From contig JAJXTJ010000093.1 of the NCBI GenBank assembly GCA_021783895.1, positions 1 to 5,887 on the forward strand: DNA of 5,887 nt, given 5' to 3'. The DNA comes from Pseudomonadota bacterium (GTDB lineage: Bacteria > Pseudomonadota > Gammaproteobacteria > Burkholderiales > Sulfuricellaceae). The stretch's first letter is position 1, and every line of letters starts with the position of its first letter. The notes beneath the pieces are model-generated. The model was not told the origin of the DNA, did no database searches, and saw nothing but the letters and a program-made list of their open reading frames with translations. Below are positions 1 through 5,780 of this stretch, in pieces. Both the position numbers and the translations under genes were made by a program.

Positions 1-659
1 TCCTCCAGCCGGCCCACCGCGGTGACCACATTGGCCGCAGCCAATGCGCGCGACACATCGCCCATGGCCAGGCCGTATGCCTGCAGGCGCGCGGGATCGA
101 CGATGACGTGATATTCCTCGCGCGCGCCGCCCACGACTTGAATCCGCGCTACCCCCTCCACGCCGGAAAGCAGCGGCCGCAGTTGATATTGCGCGAGATC
201 GCGAAGCTGCGTCAAAGACAATACATCGGAAGTCAGGCTGTAGGCGAGTATGGGAAACACCGTCGGGTCCATGCGCTTGGCGGCGATGTGCGTCCCGGAC
301 GGCAGTTGCGGCAAAATCTGGGCCGCCGCCTGGCTGACCTGGGAAGCGGCCAGCGCCATGTCCGTTCCCCAGGCAAAATTGACCGATATTTCGGCAGAGC
401 CCCGGCTGGTGGTGGAGCGCACGTTGTTCACGCCCGGCACGCGCCGGATCGCTTCTTCCGCCGGCATGGTCACTTCGACTTCCATCTGTTCCGCCGGACG
501 GTCGCCGGCGTCCAGGGAAACCACCACGCGGGGGAAATCGACGTTGGGAAAAAGCGTCACCGGCAGCTTGAATGCGGCGACCATCCCCGCTGCCGCCAGC
601 ATGAACAGGAAGAAAAGAATGGACCGGCGATGGGCCTGCATCCAAGTGGAAAAATTCAT
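1..659 (-). CDS. RND-family efflux permease, N-terminal part (runs off the left edge)
   Basis: This is the inner-membrane, proton-driven pump of a tripartite efflux system. Only about 219 residues are in the window; the family usually has about 1,000-1,050. Translation from ATG at 659 begins MNFSTWMQAHRRSILF. A hydrophobic first transmembrane helix lies at about residues 13-30. It is followed by the typical RND start of the periplasmic porter domain: LPVTLFPNVDFPRVVV (about 32-47), then PAEEAIRRVPGVNNVRS (about 66-82) and FAWGTDM (about 95-101). The start is well supported: GGGAGG lies 7 bases upstream, and the ATG overlaps the adaptor stop in an ATGA arrangement, implying translational coupling. 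The order outer-membrane factor, adaptor, pump is that of Czc/Cus-type operons. The visible part does not separate metal (HME) from multidrug (HAE) pumps, because the diagnostic transmembrane-4 residues lie outside the window. The family call is confident; the substrate is unknown. Confidence 0.9.
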   Translation of the reverse strand, partial: MNFSTWMQAHRRSILFFLFMLAAAGMVAAFKLPVTLFPNVDFPRVVVSLDAGDRPAEQMEVEVTMPAEEAIRRVPGVNNVRSTTSRGSAEISVNFAWGTDMALAASQVSQAAAQILPQLPSGTHIAAKRMDPTVFPILAYSLTSDVLSLTQLRDLAQYQLRPLLSGVEGVARIQVVGGAREEYHVIVDPARLQAYGLAMGDVSRALAAANVVTAVGRLE

Positions 660-1696
660 TTTCCGGCCTCCCGCACGGCCATGCCATCTTTAAGCTCGTA
701 ATTGCCGAGCACCACCACTTTCAGGCTGCCGCCCAGGGGGCCGGATACCGCAACGATGCCGCCGTTTTCCACGCCGGTGGACACATCGACACGCCTGGCG
801 CGGCCACCTTGCACCTGGAACAGGTAAGCGCCCAGCCCGTCGCGCAGCACGGCGGAACGCGGCACTACCCAGTAATTACGACCGCCGAGATCAATGGTTC
901 CACGCACCTGCATCCCAGGCAGAAAGCCGGTCGCAGGGCCTTGAAGCCGGGCCTCCACGTCCACCAGACGGGTCTGGGGATTGATGGCGCCGAATACTTT
1001 TGACACCTTGGCGCTGACCGTTACCGCGCCGCCGAATACCGAAACCAGCCGGATCGACATGCCCGCGCGCACCCGGTTTGCGTCTTCCGGTTCCACGCCC
1101 AGGAGCGCACGCAAGGCGCCCGACTTCGCCAGTTGCATGACCGCTGTGCCGGGCTGGATGCGATCGCCTTGCTGCACGCCGATGCTGGCCACCAGTGCGT
1201 CGAAGGGTGCGTTCACGGTCTGATTGCCGATGCCGGCGCCCAGTCTTCGCTGTGCCGCCAGGTTCGCCCGTGCATCCAGCAACGCTTTTCTGGCCGCCGC
1301 CACCTGGGATTGGGTGGCCAGTCGCTGCGCCGCCAAATCTTCCACGCGCTTGAGTTCGCCGCTTGCATAGTTTTCCGCCGATTCGGCCTGGCTATAGGCC
1401 GCCGCTGCGGTGGCCTCGGTGGAAAGTTCCAGCAGCGCTTCGCCACGCTTCACGACTTGCCCCGGCGCCACCAGCAAGCGGGCGATCTGCACCGGTCGCG
1501 GAAAGCTCATGTTTTCCGTTGCCCCGGTAGCGGGCATGACGGTTCCATACACGGTGAGGGTTTCGGACATCGCCTGGCTGCGCAGGCTCGCCGTTTTGAC
1601 CTGCACGCTGGGCTCCCCTGCGGCAGAAACCGCCGATGCCATTTGCGGCAAGTTCATCATCATCGCCAGGGTCAACAATAGAAATATCGGTTTCAC
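656..1696 (-). CDS. Periplasmic adaptor (membrane fusion) subunit of the RND efflux system
   Basis: This protein (346 aa) bridges the inner-membrane pump and the outer-membrane channel. A Sec signal peptide is visible: K2, a hydrophobic core at about 4-19, and a likely cut after ASA at residue 22. The HlyD/AcrA layout follows: first half of the lipoyl-like domain at about 64-93 (RLLVAPGQVVKRGEALLEL), an alanine/glutamine-rich helical hairpin at about 95-152, the second lipoyl half at about 160-190 (VNAPFDALVASIGVQQGD), a beta-barrel at about 196-267, and a membrane-proximal domain to the end. The start is GTG, with AAGGA about 6 bases upstream inside the last codons of the outer-membrane gene, whose stop is only 2 bases away. 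There is no His-rich or Met-rich N-terminal extension of the kind seen in some metal adaptors, so the substrate cannot be assigned. The stop codon overlaps the pump start. Confidence 0.93.
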   Translation of the reverse strand: MKPIFLLLTLAMMMNLPQMASAVSAAGEPSVQVKTASLRSQAMSETLTVYGTVMPATGATENMSFPRPVQIARLLVAPGQVVKRGEALLELSTEATAAAAYSQAESAENYASGELKRVEDLAAQRLATQSQVAAARKALLDARANLAAQRRLGAGIGNQTVNAPFDALVASIGVQQGDRIQPGTAVMQLAKSGALRALLGVEPEDANRVRAGMSIRLVSVFGGAVTVSAKVSKVFGAINPQTRLVDVEARLQGPATGFLPGMQVRGTIDLGGRNYWVVPRSAVLRDGLGAYLFQVQGGRARRVDVSTGVENGGIVAVSGPLGGSLKVVVLGNYELKDGMAVREAGK

Positions 1697-1698
1697 GG

Positions 1699-3054
1699 TT
1701 AGTCCTTGTCGTTCATGGCGGGCAATTCGCCGCCGATCAGTGTCAGCAGCGCCACGCGTTGCTCCAGCAGGGTTTGTCTCAGCGTGATGGCCTCCGCCTG
1801 CTTGGCAAGCCAGGCGGTGCGCAGGTTGGTGTAGGCCAGCGAATCGATGTTGCCCGCGTCGAAGGCCGCCTGGGCATTTGCCGCCGCATGAGCAAGCGCA
1901 TCCTCGCCGGACTCCACGTTTTTCAACTGCTTCTCAAGCAGCTTCTGGTCTTCCAGAATTCTGGCGATGTCGGCGGCGGCACCGTTGATGCGCATTTGAT
2001 ACTCGTCACGCAGGCGTTGGCGCGTCGCCTGTTCAATGGCGATGTTGCCCCGGTTGCGGTTGAAGATGGGCAGGCTGAGGGTAATGCCGAAACCTTGCGT
2101 ATAAAGGCCTGAAGTATCCCGCGCGCGGGTCAGTCCGACGTTGAGTGCCGGGAATTGCGCCAGCACCGCCTGGCGAAATCGTTGCTCCTGGCTTTCGTAG
2201 CCGGCCTGGAGGGCAAGCAGATCAGGGCGCCGCTCGCCGATCCGCGCCATGGCCGACTTCAGTCCGGCTATGTCAATGGGCGGCAACTGAGCCTCGCCGA
2301 CGAGATGAACCCGCATGTCCGGCGCAAGTCCGAGAAGGGCGTTGAGGTCATGCCGATTGGCGCCGATCTGACGCAAAAGATCGTTGATGGCGGTATCCAG
2401 TGTCTGCAGCGCGGCAAGATCGGCATTGGCCGCATCCAGGGTGAGGTTGCCTTGGGCCAAGGCCCGTTGCGTGCGCTGGTAGCGCGAAAACAGCAGGACG
2501 CGCTCTTTCTGCAACACGGACAGAAGTTGTTGCCGGCCCAGACTGCGGGCGAACAGCAAACGTGCCTGGCCGACGATCTGCCATTCCTGCCACAGCAAAT
2601 TGAGATCGGTCTGGCGCTGCGCCGCCCGCGCCGCATTTTTGACGGCGGATCGCGCAAGCAGGGCGTTGACGTCGTAGCTCAATCCCAGGTTGAAGGCGCT
2701 GGTATTGCCGGCAGCGCCATTGGTGGGAAAATCACGGGCAAGGCTCAGTTGCGGGTCGGGCAGCAATCCTGCGGCAAAGGCTTGGGCGCGAGCGATGCCG
2801 GCTTCGTCGCGAGCTACCTTGAGCTGAGGATTATTGGCCACCGCCAGCATGGCCACTTCCGTCATGTCCAGCCCGTCGCTCGGATCGAACCGGTGGGTTG
2901 AAAGTTCCGGCAGCGGCATGAGCGCCGATTGCACGATCAGATGAGGCACCCCGGCAGGGAACCGGGGCTTGGTCTGGAGGGACAGCGGTTGATAAGCGGC
3001 ACAGCCTGCCAGGCTCGCAACAAATGCGGCGGCAAGCGTGAGACGGTGTTTCAT
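1699..3054 (-). CDS. Outer-membrane efflux lipoprotein (TolC/CzcC-like OEP family)
   Basis: This is the outer-membrane channel of the tripartite efflux pump, 451 aa, the usual size for the family. The N-terminus is a lipoprotein signal: K2, R4, a hydrophobic stretch and the lipobox LAGC with the lipidated Cys at residue 18. Alanines follow the Cys, consistent with outer-membrane sorting. Two long alpha-helical OEP repeats follow (about 64-245 and 263-440). The second carries ERRPDLLALQ (about 274-283) and the characteristic turn LSLPIFNRNRGN (about 327-338). I chose the ATG at 3054 over an in-frame ATG at 3102 because it places the lipobox at a normal distance and has AAAAGGA about 9 bases upstream. 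It is the first gene of the efflux operon; the adaptor GTG follows its stop after 2 bases. Gene order resembles czcCBA/cusCBA, but the family alone does not fix the substrate. Confidence 0.93.
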   Translation of the reverse strand: MKHRLTLAAAFVASLAGCAAYQPLSLQTKPRFPAGVPHLIVQSALMPLPELSTHRFDPSDGLDMTEVAMLAVANNPQLKVARDEAGIARAQAFAAGLLPDPQLSLARDFPTNGAAGNTSAFNLGLSYDVNALLARSAVKNAARAAQRQTDLNLLWQEWQIVGQARLLFARSLGRQQLLSVLQKERVLLFSRYQRTQRALAQGNLTLDAANADLAALQTLDTAINDLLRQIGANRHDLNALLGLAPDMRVHLVGEAQLPPIDIAGLKSAMARIGERRPDLLALQAGYESQEQRFRQAVLAQFPALNVGLTRARDTSGLYTQGFGITLSLPIFNRNRGNIAIEQATRQRLRDEYQMRINGAAADIARILEDQKLLEKQLKNVESGEDALAHAAANAQAAFDAGNIDSLAYTNLRTAWLAKQAEAITLRQTLLEQRVALLTLIGGELPAMNDKD

Positions 3055-3082
3055 GATGGTAAATCCTTTTGGGCGACACGCG

Positions 3083-3098
3083 GTTACTTGCATGTTAC
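3083..3098. repeat. Two GTTAC direct repeats 11 bases apart in the efflux operon leader
   Basis: GTTAC occurs at 3083-3087 and again at 3094-3098, one helical turn apart, about 29-44 bases upstream of the outer-membrane gene start. Direct repeats with this spacing are typical binding sites of OmpR-type response regulators, which often control efflux operons. Five-base repeats are common by chance, so this is only a candidate. No regulator gene is present in the window. Confidence 0.2.
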
Positions 3099-3151
3099 CC
3101 AAGGTAGCCAGGAAGAATTAGCTGATCGTTAGGATCGGTGAAGTTTGGCCC

Positions 3152-3172
3152 TATATACGGTCGTCATGACAA
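3152..3172 (-). promoter_or_regulatory. Candidate promoter/operator of the efflux operon
   Basis: The 198-bp gap between rng and the outer-membrane gene holds the only plausible control region for the efflux operon. On the minus strand a TATATA (3157-3152) could serve as a -10 box. Just upstream of it is TTGTCATGACGA (3172-3161), a near-perfect 12-base palindrome with core GTCATGAC. It lies where a repressor or activator would overlap the core promoter. No good -35 box sits 16-18 bases from TATATA; the hexamer at that spacing is TTAGGG, a poor match. An activator-dependent or weak promoter is therefore more likely than a strong constitutive one. I saw no convincing rho-independent terminator after rng in the same gap, so read-through from rng is also possible. 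Confidence 0.3.
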
Positions 3173-3252
3173 AACCCTAAGCAGCCCGCGTCACCTTTAT
3201 TTCAACCGGCGGATTCAAGTCGGAAGTGCAACAGGTGCATTCGCCCCTCCCC

Positions 3253-4548
3253 CTACATCAACACAATGTCGTACTGCTCCTGACTGTACTGATTCTCCAC
3301 CTGAAGATAAATCGGCTTGCCGATGAAATCGCCCAGCTGCGCCAGGTTTTGTGATTCCTCGTCGAGAAACAGGTCGATCACCTGCTGGGAAGCGAGGATG
3401 CGAAACTCGCGTGCGCTGAACTGGCGCGCCTCGCGCACCAGCTCGCGCAGGATGTCATAGCACACCGTCTGCGCCGTCTTCAGCACCCCCCGCCCCTGGC
3501 AGGTGCAGCAGGGCTCGCACAGGATATGCGCCAGGCTCTCGCGGGTGCGCTTCCTGGTCATCTCCACCAGGCCCAGCGCGGAGAACCCGTTCACCGTCAT
3601 GCGCGTGCGATCCTTCGCCAGCGTCTTCTTGAACTCGGCGAGCACCGCGGTCTTGTGCTCCTCGTTGTCCATGTCGATAAAATCGACGACGATGATGCCG
3701 CCGAGGTTCCTCAGCCGCAACTGCCGGGCAATTGCCTGCGCCGCCTCGAGGTTGGTCTTGAAAATGGTGTCGTCGAAATTGCGGCCGCCGACGAAGCCGC
3801 CGGTATTCACGTCGACCGTGGTCAGTGCCTCGGTCTGGTCGATAATCAGGTAGCCGCCCGACTTCAGGTCGACCCGCCGCGCCAGCGCCTTCTCGATCTC
3901 GTTTTCCACGCCATGCAGGTCGAACAGCGGACGCTCGCCGGAATAGTGTTCGAGCAGTCCGACAACATTGCTGGTGTACTCCAGGGCAAAACCCTGCATT
4001 TTCTGGAAGGTCTCGCGCGAATCCACCCGGATACGGATGGTTTCCTCGTTGACGAAATCGCGCAGCACCCGCAGCGAAAGATTCAGGTCGTGGTAAAGCA
4101 TGGCGGTCGGCTTGGCGTTTTTGGCTTTTTCGTTGATGTCGCGCCACTGCTTGCGCAGATATTCGATATCGGCCCCAAGCTCGCTGTCGGAGGCCGCTTC
4201 CGCCATGGTGCGGATGATGAAGCCGCCGCCCGCGTCGGGTTGCAACAGATGCTGCAACTTGTCGCGCAGCAACTCGCGCTCGGCTTCGTCCTCGATGCGC
4301 TGGGAGATTCCGATGTGGGTCTCCTGCGGCAAAAACACCAGGAAGCGCCCGGCGATGCTGATCTGCGTGGACAGGCGCGCGCCCTTGGTGCCGATGGGAT
4401 CCTTGATCACCTGCACCAGCAGGGTCTGCCCTTCGTGCAGTATCCTTTCGATCAGGCGGGTTTCCACATCCTGGCGCTCCTGCCAGATGTCCGCCACATG
4501 CAGGAAGGCGGCGCGATCCAGGCCGATTTCGACGAATGCCGACTGCAT
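3253..4548 (-). CDS. rng: Ribonuclease G, body of the gene (N-terminus displaced by deletion and frameshift)
   Basis: RNase G is a single-strand endoribonuclease of the RNase E/G family that matures the 16S rRNA 5' end and degrades mRNA. The open frame from ATG 4548 gives 431 aa, against about 485-490 in the family. Present are the rest of the S1 domain (from MQSAFVEIG, including AAFLHVADI and VQVIKDPIGTKGARL), the 5'-sensor/RNase H-like region, and the DNase I-like catalytic part with D246 (TTVDVNTGGFVG) and D289 (VVDFIDM). The zinc-link cysteines follow in CEPCCTC (C347 and C350). The spacings, 43 and 58 residues, equal those of the RNase E catalytic and zinc residues. The C-terminus (YSQEQYDIVLM) is intact. 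The first ~52 residues are missing from this frame, and no Shine-Dalgarno precedes ATG 4548. The native start survives upstream in another frame, so as read this is probably a damaged gene or a sequence error. Confidence 0.9.
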   Translation of the reverse strand: MQSAFVEIGLDRAAFLHVADIWQERQDVETRLIERILHEGQTLLVQVIKDPIGTKGARLSTQISIAGRFLVFLPQETHIGISQRIEDEAERELLRDKLQHLLQPDAGGGFIIRTMAEAASDSELGADIEYLRKQWRDINEKAKNAKPTAMLYHDLNLSLRVLRDFVNEETIRIRVDSRETFQKMQGFALEYTSNVVGLLEHYSGERPLFDLHGVENEIEKALARRVDLKSGGYLIIDQTEALTTVDVNTGGFVGGRNFDDTIFKTNLEAAQAIARQLRLRNLGGIIVVDFIDMDNEEHKTAVLAEFKKTLAKDRTRMTVNGFSALGLVEMTRKRTRESLAHILCEPCCTCQGRGVLKTAQTVCYDILRELVREARQFSAREFRILASQQVIDLFLDEESQNLAQLGDFIGKPIYLQVENQYSQEQYDIVLM

Positions 4549-4551
4549 TCG
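4533..4551. repeat. Perfect 7-bp inverted repeat across the rng frame break
   Basis: CGAATGC (4533-4539), a 5-base loop CGACT, and GCATTCG (4545-4551) form a perfect hairpin. The break between the original rng N-terminus and its body lies at about 4548/4549, inside the right arm. Three arm bases (4549-4551) come from the N-terminal side and the rest from the body, so the seven-base hairpin exists only in the joined form. It could reflect hairpin-assisted deletion, polymerase template switching, or chance. Confidence 0.6.
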
Positions 4552-4582
4552 GAGTGACGTTGATCAGAATTTCTTCGCTCAT
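4546..4582 (-). pseudogene. rng: Orphaned native start of rng, out of frame with the gene body
   Basis: ATG at 4582 opens MSEEILINVTP, which matches the conserved N-terminus of RNase G (E. coli begins MTAELLVNVTP). After the proline codon (4552-4550) a single base (4549) precedes the ATG of MQSAFVEIG at 4548-4546. In E. coli RNase G those two points are residues 11 and 53, so about 41 codons are replaced by one base. This is a net loss of about 122 bp and a frame change. Translation from 4582 would run 375 codons in the wrong frame to 3455, because GC-rich DNA has few stops there; that product is not RNase G. The lost residues include the first RNase H-like strands and the opening of the S1 domain (the GNIYKGRV region). 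Confidence 0.8.
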
Positions 4583-4583
4583 T

Positions 4584-4681
4584 TATTAGCTTTCAGCCGT
4601 CAGCTATCAGCGTTCAGCTTTGTGTTGTGCGCGGCTTGCCGCGCGTGGTTTTTACTGACCGCTGACAGCTGATAGCTGAAA
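4584..4681. repeat. Palindromic element of tandem heptamers filling the maf-rng gap
   Basis: On the plus strand the left arm is five heptamers: TATTAGC, TTTCAGC, CGTCAGC, TATCAGC, GTTCAGC (4584-4618; consensus NNTCAGC). The right arm is four heptamers in the opposite sense: ACTGACC, GCTGACA, GCTGATA, GCTGAAA (4654-4681; consensus GCTGANN). Segments 4589-4617 and 4655-4683 pair at 25 of 29 positions. Between them sits a second, perfect stem (4629-4644). The element starts 2 bases from the rng ATG at 4582 and ends 6 bases before the maf stop, leaving almost no other intergenic sequence and no clear Shine-Dalgarno for rng. Heptameric tandem repeats of this style are known as STRR-like repeats in some bacteria. 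Mobility or function is not shown by the sequence. Confidence 0.85.
4629..4644 (+). terminator. GC-rich hairpin followed by a T-run, terminator-like on the plus strand
   Basis: GCGCGGC, TT, GCCGCGC is a perfect 7-bp stem in the centre of the heptamer palindrome. On the plus strand it is followed closely by GTGGTTTTTA, giving a rho-independent-like shape. No plus-strand gene reads into it. In the minus-strand direction of maf and rng it is preceded by the A-run and not followed by T residues, so it would not be an efficient intrinsic terminator for those genes, though the larger palindrome could still slow or protect the transcript. Confidence 0.35.
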
Positions 4682-4687
4682 GCCTGT

Positions 4688-5305
4688 TCACAACACCGCC
4701 ATGCCGAAACCTGCCAGCAGCTCCGCCGTTTCATAAAGCGGCAGCCCCATGACGCCGGAGTAACTGCCCTCGATTTTCTCGATAAACACCGCCGCGTGCC
4801 CCTGGATAGCGTAAGCGCCAGCCTTGTCGAGCGGCTCGCCGGTCATGGCGTAACGACGAACAGCTTGCTTGGTCAATTTGCCGAATTGTACGATAGAAAC
4901 CGACAGCTTTTGCTCGACTTTGTCCGCATTCGCCACAGCCACGGCAGTGAGCACTTCATGCCTGTTCCCCGACAAAGCCAGTAACATCTCCATGGCCTCA
5001 TCCCGGTTCGAGGGTTTGCCCATGATCCGGTCGTTCAGCACCACTGCCGTATCCGCCGCCAGCACGGGGAAATGCGGCAGCCTGCGCTGCTGCACGCGCA
5101 GCCAGCCGACCTCGGCCTTGGCGCGACTGACGCGCAGCGCGTAGTCATGCGGATTTTCTCCGGGCAGGGGGGTCTCATCCACATCCTGTCCACGCGCCAG
5201 ATCGTCCCGCAGCAGCAACAGTTCAAAACCGACGCCGATTTGCGCAAGCAACTCACGCCGGCGCGGCGAACGCGATGCCAGGTAAATTCTTTTTACCGAA
5301 ATCAA
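4688..5305 (-). CDS. maf: Maf-family nucleotide pyrophosphatase (YhdE type, dTTP/UTP)
   Basis: Maf proteins hydrolyse nucleoside triphosphates, often non-canonical or modified ones, to monophosphate and pyrophosphate, cleaning the nucleotide pool in the cytoplasm. The 205-aa product is of normal length and has all the signature blocks: LASRSPRRRELL (residues 9-20), AADTAVVLN (83-91) with the likely catalytic Asp at 85, GKP (96-98), and DKAGAYAIQG (160-169) followed by GSYSGVMGLPL (180-190). The DKAGAY/IQG form matches the YhdE (dTTPase/UTPase) subgroup rather than the YceF (7-methyl-GTP) subgroup. I chose the TTG start at 5305 because the conserved block begins almost at once and GGGAG lies about 8 bases upstream, inside the last rlmH codons. 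The rlmH stop is 4 bases away. An insertion-like acidic stretch (about 33-51) is a little longer than in E. coli YhdE. Confidence 0.95.
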   Translation of the reverse strand: MISVKRIYLASRSPRRRELLAQIGVGFELLLLRDDLARGQDVDETPLPGENPHDYALRVSRAKAEVGWLRVQQRRLPHFPVLAADTAVVLNDRIMGKPSNRDEAMEMLLALSGNRHEVLTAVAVANADKVEQKLSVSIVQFGKLTKQAVRRYAMTGEPLDKAGAYAIQGHAAVFIEKIEGSYSGVMGLPLYETAELLAGFGMAVL

Positions 5306-5309
5306 ACCG

Positions 5310-5780
5310 TTACTCCCGATGATAGGGATGGTTCTGGATTACCGTCACAGCGCGATACATCTGCTCCGCCAGGACCACTCTAACCAGACCATGGGGCAGC
5401 GTGAGGCGGGACAGAGACCAGAGCCGGTTGGCCTGGCGCTTCACCTCCGGGTGCAGGCCATCCGCGCCGCCGATGACGAAAGCCACGTCGCGCCCGCCAC
5501 GCATCCAGTCTTTCAACTCGCCGGCCAGTTCCAGGGTGCTCCAGTCCTTGCCGTGCTCATCCAGCGCCACTCGCACGCAACCGGGCGGCAGGGCGGCCTC
5601 GATGCGGCCCCGCTCCGCCTCGTGAACCTGTTCCCGTGTTTTGCCGCCGGCCCGCCTTTCCGGCTTGATCTCGCCCAGTTCGATGCGGGCCTCGCGCGGC
5701 ATGCGCTTGGTGTACTCGGCAAAGCCCTCGTTCACCCAGGCAGGCATTTTATGGCCCACAGCCAGGATCAGCAGCTTCAC
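5310..5780 (-). CDS. rlmH: 23S rRNA (pseudouridine-1915-N3)-methyltransferase RlmH
   Basis: RlmH is a SPOUT-class, SAM-dependent methyltransferase that acts as a dimer on assembled 70S ribosomes and methylates pseudouridine 1915 in helix 69 of 23S rRNA. The 156-aa product matches the family length (about 155). It begins [16 protein letters not shown] and carries the SAM-binding knot: LDEHGK (73-78), IGGADG (103-108) and [22 protein letters not shown] (123-144). It ends in the invariant NHPYHRE tail used for substrate recognition. I chose the GTG start at 5780: it gives the conserved N-terminus, and GTGA overlaps the rsfS stop, indicating translational coupling. An in-frame ATG at 5837 would add 19 residues that lie inside the rsfS reading frame, so I rejected it. 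No strong Shine-Dalgarno is visible, as expected for a coupled start. Confidence 0.97.
   Translation of the reverse strand: MKLLILAVGHKMPAWVNEGFAEYTKRMPREARIELGEIKPERRAGGKTREQVHEAERGRIEAALPPGCVRVALDEHGKDWSTLELAGELKDWMRGGRDVAFVIGGADGLHPEVKRQANRLWSLSRLTLPHGLVRVVLAEQMYRAVTVIQNHPYHRE

Noticed and set aside
108..701. Plus-strand open frame of 197 codons at the left end
   Set aside because: It lies opposite the RND permease start, whose protein is clearly recognisable on the minus strand.
2155..2901. Plus-strand open frame of 248 codons
   Set aside because: It is antisense to the outer-membrane efflux gene; no recognisable domain and no ribosome-binding site that would support it.
3055..3102. Upstream ATG (3102) as the start of the outer-membrane lipoprotein
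   Set aside because: It would bury the lipoprotein signal 16 residues inside the protein; ATG 3054 has a good Shine-Dalgarno and puts the lipobox Cys at residue 18.
3220..3250. Possible rho-independent terminator after rng
   Set aside because: The only pairing seen (TGCA-CCTGT-TGCA) is a 4-bp stem with no following T-run, too weak to call.
3526..4557. Long open frame (343 codons) on the plus strand opposite rng
   Set aside because: It is a shadow of rng, whose translation is strongly conserved. High GC keeps the opposite strand free of stops, and the product resembles no family I recognise.
3455..4582. A 375-codon minus-strand frame starting at the rng ATG
   Set aside because: Only its first ~11 residues are RNase G-like; the rest is arginine/glycine/alanine-rich out-of-frame reading of the rng body. 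It is open because of the frame break, not a separate gene.
4546..4582. Programmed ribosomal frameshift in rng
   Set aside because: No slippery sequence is visible, and even a perfect frame change would leave about 41 conserved residues missing, so recoding cannot restore the enzyme.
4584..4681. CRISPR array
   Set aside because: The repeats are contiguous heptamers in opposing orientations with no spacers and no cas genes nearby.
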